Source: Nostoc sp. XA010
GTDB taxonomy: Bacteria; Cyanobacteriota; Cyanobacteriia; Cyanobacteriales; Nostocaceae
Direction of reading: 5' to 3'
DNA: 64,000 bases
NCBI RefSeq assembly: GCF_020829625.1
Contig: NZ_JAIVFX010000024.1
Span: 1-64,000 of the forward strand
In this document: piece after piece, positions 16,217 through 24,950 of the stretch
Layout of the letters: the number at the start of each line of letters is the position of its first letter
Numbering within the stretch: the stretch's first letter is position 1
The notes under the pieces: generated by a model
Seen by the model: the letters and a program-made list of their open reading frames with translations, nothing else
What the model was told of the DNA's origin: nothing
Database searches by the model: none
Program-made: the position numbers and the translations under genes

Positions 16217-17467
16217 ATGAGACGGCTTGCCGTAAAGGTCAGGATATACCCCACTGATGAGCAGGTTAAAATACTTGCAGAACATTTTGGTTGTGCACGT
16301 TGGTGGTGGAATCATGGTTTGAATAAATGTATCGAAACCTATAAAGCAACTGGTAAAAGCTTGTCTCAGTCTGGTCTAAATTCTTTATTGCCAGCGCTCA
16401 AAAAAGATAAGGAGACTGAATGGTTGGGTGAATGTTATTCACAGATTTTGCAATCTGTGAGTCTTAATCTCAGCCGTGCGTATCAAAACTTTTTTGATGG
16501 TAGAGCAAAATATCCAACATTCAAATCAAAGCATCATCGTCAATCAATTCAGTATCCGCAGAAAGTGAAGCAGGTTGATGAATGCTTGAAGTTCCCCGGT
16601 AAATTGAGTATAGTCAAAGCCAAAATACACCGACCTCTTGATGGAACTATCAAAACTGTCACTGTTAGTAAATGCCCATCGGGTAAGTACTATGCTTCTG
16701 TGTTAATGGAATATGAAAGCGAATTAGCGTCTTTTACAGGAGAGGGTGAGCATCCAATATCAAATGCCAATGGCAAGGTTATTGGAATTGATTTGGGCAT
16801 CAAAGATTTTGCAATTGCTTATGATGGCAAGAAAGTTTCTAAGTATCCAAACCCCAAACACTTAGCCAAATATGAGAATAAATTAGCCAAAAAACAAAGT
16901 ATTGCTGCACGTAAAGTAAAAGGTAGTAATCGACGTAAAAAGACAAACAAAATTGTCGCTAGGGTATATGAACAAGTTAGCAATGTCCGCCAAGATTACT
17001 TACACAAACTGTCTAGAAAGATAGTTGATAACAACGAAGTGGTAGTAGTCGAGAACTTAAATGTCTTGGGCATGGTTCGTAACCACAAACTAGCAAAAGC
17101 AATTTCTGATACAGGATGGGGAACCTTCGTCAATTTCTTAGGTTACAAATTAGAACGTGACGGCGGGAAGTTGGTAGAAATAAATCGATGGTTCCCCAGT
17201 TCCAAACTTTGCTCTAATTGTCATTATCAAATATCGGAACTACCGCTAGATGTAAGGACTTGGATTTGCCCAAGTTGTGGGACTCATCATGATAGAGATG
17301 GCAACGCAGCAATAAATATTAGAGCAGAAGGTATCAGAATGCTGTCCTCCTCTGGGACGGGGGAGGCTAACGCCAATGGAGAGGAAGTAAGACCAATTCG
17401 AGGACGCAAGTCTAAGATGCGGCATTCCTCCGTGAAGTTGGAAGCCCCAGCGTCTAGCAATGCTTAG
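16217..17467 (+). CDS. tnpB: TnpB RNA-guided nuclease of an IS200/IS605-type element
   Basis: A 416-residue TnpB. The N-terminal region (VRIYPTDEQVKILAEHFGC, ARWWWNHGL) is the usual OrfB start. The RuvC-like acidic residues lie in GIDLGIKDFA, VVVENLNV and HDRDGNAAINI, and the zinc finger is CSNC...CPSC. All catalytic residues are present, so it may be active. No tnpA lies beside it, so any transposition would need TnpA from elsewhere. The last 40 residues are low in similarity and overlap the DNA that specifies the guide RNA scaffold. Confidence 0.93.
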   Translation: MRRLAVKVRIYPTDEQVKILAEHFGCARWWWNHGLNKCIETYKATGKSLSQSGLNSLLPALKKDKETEWLGECYSQILQSVSLNLSRAYQNFFDGRAKYPTFKSKHHRQSIQYPQKVKQVDECLKFPGKLSIVKAKIHRPLDGTIKTVTVSKCPSGKYYASVLMEYESELASFTGEGEHPISNANGKVIGIDLGIKDFAIAYDGKKVSKYPNPKHLAKYENKLAKKQSIAARKVKGSNRRKKTNKIVARVYEQVSNVRQDYLHKLSRKIVDNNEVVVVENLNVLGMVRNHKLAKAISDTGWGTFVNFLGYKLERDGGKLVEINRWFPSSKLCSNCHYQISELPLDVRTWICPSCGTHHDRDGNAAINIRAEGIRMLSSSGTGEANANGEEVRPIRGRKSKMRHSSVKLEAPASSNA

Positions 17468-17481
17468 GTGGGGTAGTTCAC
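17445..17481 (+). ncRNA. right-end/omega RNA hairpin of the tnpB element (predicted)
   Basis: CCCCA (17445-17449) pairs with TGGGG (17469-17473), followed by TAGTTCAC, the apparent right end of the element at about 17481. In TnpB systems the RNA scaffold covers the tnpB 3' end and right end, and the adjoining flank is the guide. Here that guide would start about 17482. Boundary inferred from the usual cyanobacterial end sequence. Confidence 0.45.
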
Positions 17482-17608
17482 AATATCATTCTCTAGCTAG
17501 ATTGGTTAAAGGCGGCAACAGCTGTTTTGACAACGATGTAAACTGGATATCAGCAGCAACCCCCAAATAATTTGTCCACCCCTCGATTAATACATTTTGT
17601 CACAGCTT

Positions 17609-18892
17609 ATGAACCCTGCCCTAACTCAAATTGGCGCTCAAATGTCCAACCTGACTGGCGTCAGAGCAATCATGAAGGATATTATCGAAACATTACGAGG
17701 GGGTGCAGGGCAGCAGTTTATTAATTTGAGTGCTGGTAATCCGTTGATTTTGCCAGAGGTAGAGCAATTATGGCGGGATTGTACTGCACAGCTTTTGGCT
17801 AGCCCAGAATATGGTGAGGTAGTTTGTCGCTACGGCTCAAGTCAGGGTTATGCACCGTTGGTTGAAGCGATCGCTAACGATTTTAACAAACGCTACGGAT
17901 TAAACTTAAGCGATCGCAATATCCTCATCACCCCCGGAAGTCAAACCCTCTACTTCTACGCTGTGAATAGCTTCGGTGGCTACACCCCTAGTGGCGAGTT
18001 AAAAAAAATCGTTTTGCCCCTCAGCCCTGACTACACTGGTTACGGCGGTATCTGCTTAGTTCCAAAAGCTTTAATCGCTTACAAACCGACTCTCGATATT
18101 GATGAAGCCGCCCACCGATTTAAATATCGCCCCGACTTCAGCCAACTGTCGATTACAGAAGATACGGGTTGTGTCCTCTTCTCTCGCCCTTGTAATCCCA
18201 CTGGTAACGTCCTCACTGAAGATGAGGTGAAAAAGATTGCTGCCCTAGCTGCGCCTTACAATCTGCCCGTGTTAATTGACTCAGCTTATGCCCCTCCCTT
18301 CCCGGCATTGAATTTTACCGAAATGACACCAGTGTTTGGTGATAATATTTTACACTGCATGAGTTTATCAAAAGCTGGATTACCAGGAGAAAGGGTTGGT
18401 ATTGCCATTGGGGATGAAAGGTGGATTGAAGTGCTGGAATGTTTTCAAGCAAATATTGGTCTTCATTCTTCACGTTACGGCCAAGCGATCGCAGCTCTTG
18501 CAATTAACTCTGGTGCTTTAGTGGAAATTTCTCACACTGTCATCCGTCCCTTTTATCAAAATAAATTTACTGTTTTAGAAACCAGCTTAGAACAAGCGAT
18601 GCCCAAGAATTTACCTTGGTTTCTCCATCGCGGTGAAGGGGCAATTTTTGCTTGGTTGTGGTTACAAGATTTACCCATCAGTGACTGGGAATTTTACCAG
18701 CAACTTAAGCAAGTAGGTGTGATTATTGTCCCAGGAAGTAGCTTCTTCCCCGGTTTAGAGGAAGAGTGGGCCCACAAACACCAATGCTTCCGCATCAGCC
18801 TTACAGGTACCGATGAAGAGATTGCCACTGCTATGCAACGTTTAGCAAAAGTGGCTGAAGAAGCTTATAAAGGTGCGGCGGTGACTGCCTAG
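17609..18892 (+). CDS. avtA: valine-pyruvate aminotransferase
   Basis: A 427-residue fold-type I PLP aminotransferase matching AvtA, which interconverts valine and pyruvate with ketoisovalerate and alanine. NLSAGNPLILPEVEQLW and RYGSSQGYAPLVEAIA are N-terminal hallmarks. SPDYTGYGG is characteristic of AvtA, FSRPCNPTGNVLT is the PLP-contacting NPTGN, and SLSKAGLPGERVG holds the PLP lysine. The ATG at 17609 is chosen; a TTG 12 bp upstream is less likely. It is followed by rimM after 14 bp, so they may be cotranscribed. Confidence 0.88.
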   Translation: MNPALTQIGAQMSNLTGVRAIMKDIIETLRGGAGQQFINLSAGNPLILPEVEQLWRDCTAQLLASPEYGEVVCRYGSSQGYAPLVEAIANDFNKRYGLNLSDRNILITPGSQTLYFYAVNSFGGYTPSGELKKIVLPLSPDYTGYGGICLVPKALIAYKPTLDIDEAAHRFKYRPDFSQLSITEDTGCVLFSRPCNPTGNVLTEDEVKKIAALAAPYNLPVLIDSAYAPPFPALNFTEMTPVFGDNILHCMSLSKAGLPGERVGIAIGDERWIEVLECFQANIGLHSSRYGQAIAALAINSGALVEISHTVIRPFYQNKFTVLETSLEQAMPKNLPWFLHRGEGAIFAWLWLQDLPISDWEFYQQLKQVGVIIVPGSSFFPGLEEEWAHKHQCFRISLTGTDEEIATAMQRLAKVAEEAYKGAAVTA

Positions 18893-18906
18893 TAAGGAAA
18901 ATAGAA

Positions 18907-19707
18907 ATGAAACACGAAGAAGCAAACAAAGAGATAGGGAGCAGAGGCGCAGAGGCGCCCAGGAGCAGAGGAGGAAGAGGAAAATCAAAAAAGTCCAATC
19001 CCAAATCCCCAATTCCCAATCCCCAATCCCCAGTCCCCAATCCTCAATCCCCAGCCCCCAATCTCGACAATTGGCTAGAAATTGGTAAGATTGTTTCCCC
19101 TCAAGGATTGTCTGGAGAATTAAAGGTTTATCCTGTATCAGACTTCCCCGAAAGATTTGAGGTGGCGGGAAAACGTTGGTTGTTGCGTTCAGGTGACACA
19201 GAACCGCAACCAATCGAATTATTAACAGGACGTTATATCAGCAACAAAAACTTGTATGTGATCAAATTAGCTGGCGTGGAAAATTGCGATCAGGCGGAGG
19301 CGTTGCGCGGTTCTACGTTAATGGTTCCAGCAAGCGATCGCCCCCAACTAGGCGAAGATGAATATCATGTCCTCGATTTGATGGGCTTGGAAGTCTTCAT
19401 GCAAGCATCTGGCGAACTCGTGGGTACGGTGGTAGATATCATCCCGGCTGGCAATGATTTGCTAGAAGTAAAATTGCACCCATCTTTTGCCACTGACAAA
19501 CAACAAACAACAAATGACATAGACGCTTCTGCGGCTACTCTTCGAGAACGCCAAGGGCGAACCCGCAGGGTAGGACAAATAACAAATGACAAAAAGCAAA
19601 AGACTGTTTTGATTCCATTTGTGGAAGCGATCGCACCAGTAGTAGACTTGAAATCCAATCGGATTGAAATTACGCCACCGCCTGGGTTATTAGAAATTAA
19701 TAATTAG
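18907..19707 (+). CDS. rimM: 16S rRNA processing protein RimM with repeat-derived expansions
   Basis: A 266-residue RimM, which helps mature the 30S subunit near ribosomal protein S19. The core begins WLEIGKIVSPQGLSGELKVYP near residue 56, and the PRC-barrel part ends VLIPFVEAIAPVVDL and IEITPPPGLLE. Two parts are extra. The first 50 residues are low complexity and come from a CCCCAAT-type repeat (NPQSP units); ATG 18907 is the only standard start upstream of the core and has a good AAGGA site. A 24-codon insertion splits the C-terminal domain around residues 204-228. Expected core length is about 180-190 residues. Confidence 0.9.
   Translation: MKHEEANKEIGSRGAEAPRSRGGRGKSKKSNPKSPIPNPQSPVPNPQSPAPNLDNWLEIGKIVSPQGLSGELKVYPVSDFPERFEVAGKRWLLRSGDTEPQPIELLTGRYISNKNLYVIKLAGVENCDQAEALRGSTLMVPASDRPQLGEDEYHVLDLMGLEVFMQASGELVGTVVDIIPAGNDLLEVKLHPSFATDKQQTTNDIDASAATLRERQGRTRRVGQITNDKKQKTVLIPFVEAIAPVVDLKSNRIEITPPPGLLEINN
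18996..19065. repeat. CCCCAAT heptamer repeats inside rimM
   Basis: About nine degenerate copies of CCCCAAT/CCCCAGT are read as the NPQSP-rich N-terminal leader of RimM. The same repeat is normally intergenic in Nostocales, as near 11716-11759. Confidence 0.85.
19509..19591. repeat. 72-bp repeat insertion within rimM
   Basis: Direct copies of AACAAATGACA (19509-19519 and 19581-19591) bound an insertion of exactly 72 bp, 24 codons. Its inside (CTACTCTTCGAGAACGCC, then AAGGGCGAACCCGCAGGGTAG) is a palindromic repeat related to the one at 22781-22835. Confidence 0.8.
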
Positions 19708-19735
19708 GTCATTCCTTAAGCTACCCTAATTAATC

Positions 19736-20794
19736 TTAATCTCCGGTTTTTTCTTGGCAACTTGCGTTTAAATCAAAAGTTTGACATTCTGTAGCTTCCA
19801 GTAATTGCCTAACCGTATTACCAGGCTGACAACTTATTAAAGTTGCCGCCATTGCAGCCAGTGTAATAACAGTAGCTAGTCCCAACAAAGTAGAGCGTTT
19901 TCTAAGTATTATTTTCTTGATTAAAGTATCTATCTTGGTGGCAGTACCAACAACCTGAATTGGCCCAAGTGCTTCCAAAGCAACAGCCGCATTAGCATAA
20001 CGACGTTTCCGTTTGCGTTCCACCATTTTACTCAACCACGACCGAAAACGTGGACTAATTTGAGGAACTAATTGCTGAAAATTAAAGCGATAGTTATCAT
20101 CAATTAATTTTCCAATCTCAACAGAACGGGTATTAGTAAGTAAGCAAATCAGTGTTGCTCCTAAACTATATAAATCTGATGCCTCAGTTAGAGAATGACC
20201 AAACTGTTCCTCTGGTGGCATAAAACCTGGAGTTCCTGCTACAAAGCTACTCAGAGCTACTTTTGCACCCTGTATCCTAGCCAAACCAAAATCAACCAGA
20301 TAAGCATTGAGTTGCTCATCAACCAAAATATTCTCTGGCTTAATATCACGATGAATAATTGGTGGAATTTGCTTTTGGAGATAAACCAAAATTTCTAAAA
20401 TTGACAAAGCAATTCGCTTTATTTCTTCTGGATTAAAGTTGCTCCTTAAGCCTAAAGATGGGGCCTTTTTATATTCCTGAACTAGATAAAAAGCCCCTGG
20501 TATTTCAAAAGAATCTACATAGCGAGGGATGCGAGAATGATTGAGTTGCTGCAAAATTTCGATTTCGCGCTGATATGCTTTCACACCTGATAAATCAGCA
20601 TCCGCACGAGCAAAACAAAATTCTTTAATCACCACCTGTTGCTTAGAGTTGAGGACATTAGCTAAGTAAGTAATGCGTCCCCCTTCTCGGTTGCGTCCTA
20701 GTTCGCTGATAACTTGATAACCTTGTTTGGAAAAATCTGGATGGTGATTTAAGGGAATTGCCCCTTTATGTCCATTACGCACATCAAGCTCCAT
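19736..20794 (-). CDS. serine/threonine protein kinase with C-terminal membrane span
   Basis: A 352-residue Hanks-type kinase. The ATP lysine is in VVIKEF, the catalytic loop is HRDIKPENIL, the Mg loop is VDFGLAR, and the activation segment ends AGTPGFMPPEE. The glycine-rich loop is weak (ELGRNREGGRITY). A hydrophobic span near residues 304-322 (STLLGLATVITLAAMAATL) follows the kinase domain and is trailed by about 30 residues with three Cys, probably outside the membrane. The start taken is ATG 20794; a TTG 36 bp upstream is possible. Substrate unknown. Confidence 0.9.
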   Translation of the reverse strand: MELDVRNGHKGAIPLNHHPDFSKQGYQVISELGRNREGGRITYLANVLNSKQQVVIKEFCFARADADLSGVKAYQREIEILQQLNHSRIPRYVDSFEIPGAFYLVQEYKKAPSLGLRSNFNPEEIKRIALSILEILVYLQKQIPPIIHRDIKPENILVDEQLNAYLVDFGLARIQGAKVALSSFVAGTPGFMPPEEQFGHSLTEASDLYSLGATLICLLTNTRSVEIGKLIDDNYRFNFQQLVPQISPRFRSWLSKMVERKRKRRYANAAVALEALGPIQVVGTATKIDTLIKKIILRKRSTLLGLATVITLAAMAATLISCQPGNTVRQLLEATECQTFDLNASCQEKTGD

Positions 20795-20941
20795 TACACA
20801 CCATACGAGTTTGATTCTGTCAAGGTGCAATTATAAAGATTAAGATCAACTCTCCCAGATTGTTAGCGCCATTTCTATCCTGCATGGGCCAAGGCGCATC
20901 GACAGAAAATATCTTTGCATTTGCGTCTTGGCGCGAAATTC

Positions 20942-21835
20942 TTAACTTTGCGCTAGCCAATCAACAATCTGGGCATTAACAATCTCTGGAACTTCATCGT
21001 GGGGACAATGACCGGCATTGGGAATGGGAACAATTTTGATTTCTTTGCCATTCTCACGCGCCTCTTCGTAAATCTTTGCCCCGGTAATTGGTGTCCAAGG
21101 ATCATCAGCACCCCAAATTACTAATAGAGGACGTTCTACTTTCGGCAAAAGTTCCTCTGGACTTGGGCCAGGAGGAGCGGTGAGAATGGAGGCGAAAACT
21201 TGTTGCGCTCCTGGGTCGCAAGAGGGAGTATAAAGTAAATCGACTAATTCATCGGTGACGGCTTCACGCTTTTTGTAAACTTGGTAGAGGGTGCGGCGAA
21301 TTTGGGCTTTTTGACGGATGCGATTATAGACAAATTTACCTGTAATTGGCGATCGCACAAACCGATTAAAAGTTGCCATCACCATCCGTAGCGGTGGGTT
21401 CAGTTCGTGGGGACGATGACTCAAGCCACCCGCAGAGTTAATTAAAATACCACCAGCAGCAATTTCTGGATGTTCTACCAGTACAATTAAGCTCAAAAGT
21501 GCGCCGATGGAGTTGCCAATAAATACAGCAGGTTCGTGTATGTGTGCTGTGCAGAAATCTTTTAGCAGTTCCACCCAAACTTCCACAGTGTAATCAATCG
21601 GCGCTTTATCAGAACCGCCAAAACCTAAAAGGTCTATAGCAAATACCTGGTAGCCAGCATTAGCTAAAACTGGGATATTTTTACGCCAGTGTCCAATGGA
21701 AGCACCGAAGCCGTGAACCAGTACCAGAGGGCGTCCTGTGCCCATGACAGTATACTGAATTTTGTAACCCTGCCAAGTCCAAATGAATTTTTCAAAAGCG
21801 TCTTGGGTTGCAAGCGGCTGTGTAGTTACAGTCAT
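20942..21835 (-). CDS. alpha/beta hydrolase
   Basis: A 297-residue alpha/beta-fold hydrolase. RPLVLVHGFGASIGHWR carries the oxyanion HG, FIGNSIGALLSL is the nucleophile elbow (Ser), LLVIWGADDPWTP contains the acid, and NAGHCPHDEVPE holds the catalytic His. The length and motif set match a cyanobacterial group related to chloroplast pheophytinase-type hydrolases, but the substrate cannot be told from sequence. Divergent from the MBL-fold gene. Confidence 0.88.
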   Translation of the reverse strand: MTVTTQPLATQDAFEKFIWTWQGYKIQYTVMGTGRPLVLVHGFGASIGHWRKNIPVLANAGYQVFAIDLLGFGGSDKAPIDYTVEVWVELLKDFCTAHIHEPAVFIGNSIGALLSLIVLVEHPEIAAGGILINSAGGLSHRPHELNPPLRMVMATFNRFVRSPITGKFVYNRIRQKAQIRRTLYQVYKKREAVTDELVDLLYTPSCDPGAQQVFASILTAPPGPSPEELLPKVERPLLVIWGADDPWTPITGAKIYEEARENGKEIKIVPIPNAGHCPHDEVPEIVNAQIVDWLAQS

Positions 21836-21983
21836 TATGAAGATTAATAAAGTCTTTCTTCAATATAGTAATGTTCTGTGACCTAAAATCAAGTCTGAAC
21901 AAAATCCTATTTTTGAACAAGCTGTAGCTACTCTAGCTGTATACGCCTGATAATGAAGGTAGGCGTTATCTTCACATAAGTTT

Positions 21984-22763
21984 ATGTTTTTAACTTGGTT
22001 AGATAGTAACTCTTGGCTGCTGGAAATCGGCGGGAAACGAATCCTAATTGACCCTTGGCTGGTTGGTTCGTTAATTTTCAGCAATTTGGATTGGTTATTT
22101 AAAGGTTCGCGATCGCAAAATCGCCCAATACCAGATAATATTGATCTGATCCTGCTGTCTCAAGGTTTAGATGACCACGCTCATCCACCAACGCTCAAAC
22201 TGCTGGATCACAGCATCAAGGTTGTAGCTTCTCCCAATGCTGCCAAGGTAGTACAGAAATTAGGTTACACCCAAGTAACAGTATTGGCTCATGGTGAAAC
22301 TTTCACTTTAAATAATCAAATTGAAATCAAGGCTTTCCCTGGCTCTCCAATTGGCCCCACTCTGGTAGAAAATAGTTATCTCCTCAAAGAATTGGAGAGT
22401 GGTTTAACTGTATACTACGAACCTCACGGGTATCATTCCCCAGAACTTAAGCAAGCTGCACCTATCGATGTAGTGATTACACCGTTTATTGACATGACAT
22501 TGCCTTTGCTTGGGGCGATTATTAAAGGACAAAATAGTGCTTTAGAAGTAGTAAAATCGTTACAACCTCAAGTAATATTACCGACTGCGGCTGGTGGTGA
22601 TGTGGCGTTTGAGGGATTGCTGATGAAATTGATTCAGACTAAAGGAACTGCTGAGGAATTTCGTTTGTTACTTGAGAAAAACAATCTTTCAACGCGGATA
22701 CTTGAGCCAAAACCAGGCGATCGCTTTGAACTACCATTAGAAAAACGAGCATTAGCAATCTAA
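21984..22763 (+). CDS. MBL-fold metallohydrolase (UlaG-like)
   Basis: A 259-residue metallo-beta-lactamase-fold protein. It begins with the SNSWLLEIGGKRILIDPWL strand typical of UlaG-like members. The metal motif is altered: LLSQGLDDHAHP where HxHxDH is usual, so the first His is replaced. EPHGYHSP and VILPTAAGGDVAF follow. Related proteins are widespread in cyanobacteria and plants without an assigned reaction. Divergent from the alpha/beta hydrolase gene. Confidence 0.8.
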   Translation: MFLTWLDSNSWLLEIGGKRILIDPWLVGSLIFSNLDWLFKGSRSQNRPIPDNIDLILLSQGLDDHAHPPTLKLLDHSIKVVASPNAAKVVQKLGYTQVTVLAHGETFTLNNQIEIKAFPGSPIGPTLVENSYLLKELESGLTVYYEPHGYHSPELKQAAPIDVVITPFIDMTLPLLGAIIKGQNSALEVVKSLQPQVILPTAAGGDVAFEGLLMKLIQTKGTAEEFRLLLEKNNLSTRILEPKPGDRFELPLEKRALAI

Positions 22764-22780
22764 ATTTGAAGTATCGACGC

Positions 22781-22835
22781 GTAGCAACTACTCTTCTGGA
22801 ATGCCTCAAGGCAATCCGTAGGGTAGGCGCAAAGG
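22781..22835. repeat. dispersed palindromic repeat
   Basis: CTACTCTTCTGGAATGCC...GGCAATCCGTAGGGTAGG with a GCCTCAAGGC core. It resembles the palindrome inserted in rimM at about 19535-19576. The rest of the 265-bp gap before the metal transporter holds the hairpin noted next and no gene. Confidence 0.65.
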
Positions 22836-22944
22836 TGCAAAGAACAATTCATCATTCAGTAATGCTGATAATTGCTATACTCCCCAACTCCCCCAATATC
22901 ACTTAAGCAGGATATAAGGTAAAAAAATCTAAAAATCAACCGAA

Positions 22945-22963
22945 AATGCCCTGAGGGGGCATT
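22945..22963 (+). terminator. hairpin AATGCCC/GGGCATT
   Basis: Seven-base arms with a 5-base loop, followed by GCATTTT. It lies after the MBL gene and 66 bp before the metal-binding lipoprotein start, so it could be a terminator or leader hairpin. Confidence 0.4.
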
Positions 22964-23028
22964 GCATTTTAATAATGGGAAAAGGTCTAATCAAAGATTG
23001 ATTCTTTAATATAGAAGGCTTGACTTTA

Positions 23029-24084
23029 ATGAAGACCCTCCTTGGATTGCTATTTGTACTGAGCTTCATGGTAGTAGCTTGCAGTCCGCCTCAGGATAAA
23101 ACGGTGTCTTCTAATCCCGAAGTAACCAGCACTCCGGTTCAAGCAGGAGAGCAAAAGACACAGAATAAGCTTTTAGTTGTAACGACAGTTGCTCCTTTAA
23201 CGAATATTGTAAGTAACATTGCAGGCGATCGCTTAGAAGTTAAGGGCATTATTCCAGAAGGAACCGACTCTCATACCTTTGAGCCTCGTCCTAGCGATGC
23301 GGACATACTATCCAAAGCTAATCTGATCCTTACCAATGGGTTGTATTTGGAATCCCCGACAGAAAAACTAGCTAAAGCCTCGAAACCCAAAGAAACTAAA
23401 ATCTTTGAACTAGGCAATAAAACTATTACCCAAGAGCAATGGCTTTTTGACTTCAGCTTTCCTAAAGAAAAGGGCGATCCCAATCCTCATTTGTGGGTAA
23501 ACCCCAAGTATGCTGAGGCTTACGCCAAACTAGCCGCCCAGCAGTTAAGCGCCTTAGATCCTGCTGGCAAAGACTACTACGCGACTAATCTCAAAAATTA
23601 TTTACAACGTCTGGATGCCCTAGACAAAGCAACACGAGAAGTCGTCGCCAGTATTCCCGCTAAAAACCGTAAATTGTTGACCTACCACGATTCTTGGGCG
23701 TATTGGGCAAGAGAGTACGGTTTTCAAGTAATTGGTGCTATTCAACCTTCAAATTTTAAGGAACCATCCGCTCAAGATGTCGCAAAATTAATTGACCAAA
23801 TTCGGAAAACAGGCGTTCCAGCCATTTTTGGTTCTGAGGTTTACCCCAGCAAGGTAGAAGAACAGATTGCCCGCGAAGCGAAGGTAAAAATAGCCAACAC
23901 TGCCGACGATGAATTACCAGGAACAGGTTCAGCTAATGCAATGGAAAATACTAATCCTGAGCATACCTATATTGGCATGATGGCTAACAATATGCGGATT
24001 ATCGCCTCTAATTTGGGAGGAAATCCTGATTTAGTAAAGAATTTAAACACTGGAAATGTTGTTGGCCCAGCAGCAACCAAGTAG
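23029..24084 (+). CDS. Zn/Mn ABC transporter substrate-binding lipoprotein
   Basis: A 351-residue cluster A-I solute-binding protein. The N-terminus is a lipoprotein signal with lipobox MVVAC, so it is anchored outside the inner membrane. Metal ligands are expected at the His of GTDSHTFEP, the His of NPHLWVNP, the Glu of FGSEVYPS and the Asp of ADDELPG, close to MntC/ZnuA. Which metal is bound cannot be settled. ATG 23029 is preferred to TTG 23020. It heads an operon with the ATPase (18 bp on) and permease. I saw no convincing Zur box. Confidence 0.9.
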   Translation: MKTLLGLLFVLSFMVVACSPPQDKTVSSNPEVTSTPVQAGEQKTQNKLLVVTTVAPLTNIVSNIAGDRLEVKGIIPEGTDSHTFEPRPSDADILSKANLILTNGLYLESPTEKLAKASKPKETKIFELGNKTITQEQWLFDFSFPKEKGDPNPHLWVNPKYAEAYAKLAAQQLSALDPAGKDYYATNLKNYLQRLDALDKATREVVASIPAKNRKLLTYHDSWAYWAREYGFQVIGAIQPSNFKEPSAQDVAKLIDQIRKTGVPAIFGSEVYPSKVEEQIAREAKVKIANTADDELPGTGSANAMENTNPEHTYIGMMANNMRIIASNLGGNPDLVKNLNTGNVVGPAATK

Positions 24085-24102
24085 GATCAAGAAAATAAGT
24101 GC

Positions 24103-24939
24103 ATGGAACCGATACTCGAAGTTAGAAATTTAACCTGTGGTTATCAAACCCAGCCAGTGTTTACCGATCTCAATCTGACCCTTTACCCAGGTCAACTTAC
24201 TGGTTTGGTGGGGCCTTCTGGTAGTGGTAAAAGCACTTTAATCAGAGCTATTTTAGGGCTGGTTCAACCTTGGGGTGGAGAGATTTGGTTTCGAGGAAGG
24301 CGCTTAAAGCCAGGTGTAGCACCGCCTTTGGTGGGCTATGTACCGCAGGTGGAAACGGTGGATTGGACTTTTCCAGTTACGGCATTGGAAGTGGTGATGA
24401 TGGGGCGTTACCAAAAGCAAAAAATGTTGCCTTGGTCTTCGCGGCGCGATCGCCAAGTTGCCAGGGAACTCCTAGAGCGCGTTGGGGTTGCCCATGTTGC
24501 CCATCAACCCATTGGGAATCTATCTGGTGGACAACAGCAAAGGGTTTTTATTGCCCGTGCTTTAGTAGGAGAGCCAGAAATTGTTCTTCTAGATGAACCC
24601 ACAAGCAGTTCAGACTTGCACGTTCAACACGAACTATTGCACCTATTGGCCGATTTGAATCAACAAGGCTTGACAATTATTCTCTCCACCCATGACCTCA
24701 ATTCGGTGGCGACTCATTTACCTTGGGTAGTGTGTTTTAACCACGGTTTAATTTGTCAAGGTCAACCTATTGATGTCTTCACTCCCGCAAATCTTGAGCA
24801 GACTTTTGGTGGAGAAATGGTAGTTTTCCACCAACAAGACCGAATTTTGATTGCTAGCGGCGGTACATCTCTACGCCATCAAATGAAAGATAACTTGCCC
24901 CAAATACTGCGCCCCTCCAACTCGTCGAAATCTGCTTAA
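24103..24939 (+). CDS. Zn/Mn ABC transporter ATP-binding protein
   Basis: A 278-residue ABC ATPase. Walker A is GPSGSGKST (residues about 36-44), the signature is LSGGQQQR and Walker B is EIVLLDEPTSSSD, followed by the His switch in STHDL. The VDWTFPVTALEVVMMGRY region is typical of manganese/zinc importers. It supplies ATP hydrolysis for the adjacent permease. The permease gene starts 11 bp after its stop. Confidence 0.93.
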   Translation: MEPILEVRNLTCGYQTQPVFTDLNLTLYPGQLTGLVGPSGSGKSTLIRAILGLVQPWGGEIWFRGRRLKPGVAPPLVGYVPQVETVDWTFPVTALEVVMMGRYQKQKMLPWSSRRDRQVARELLERVGVAHVAHQPIGNLSGGQQQRVFIARALVGEPEIVLLDEPTSSSDLHVQHELLHLLADLNQQGLTIILSTHDLNSVATHLPWVVCFNHGLICQGQPIDVFTPANLEQTFGGEMVVFHQQDRILIASGGTSLRHQMKDNLPQILRPSNSSKSA

Positions 24940-24950
24940 TTTAACTGTAT

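Noticed and set aside
22891..23028. Zur or Fur box before the metal transporter operon
   Set aside because: I found no palindrome of the TGATAATNATTATCA type; TTAATAATGGG alone is too weak.
24270..24596. 108-codon frame inside the ABC ATPase gene
   Set aside because: Shadow frame; the ATPase frame carries Walker A, signature and Walker B.
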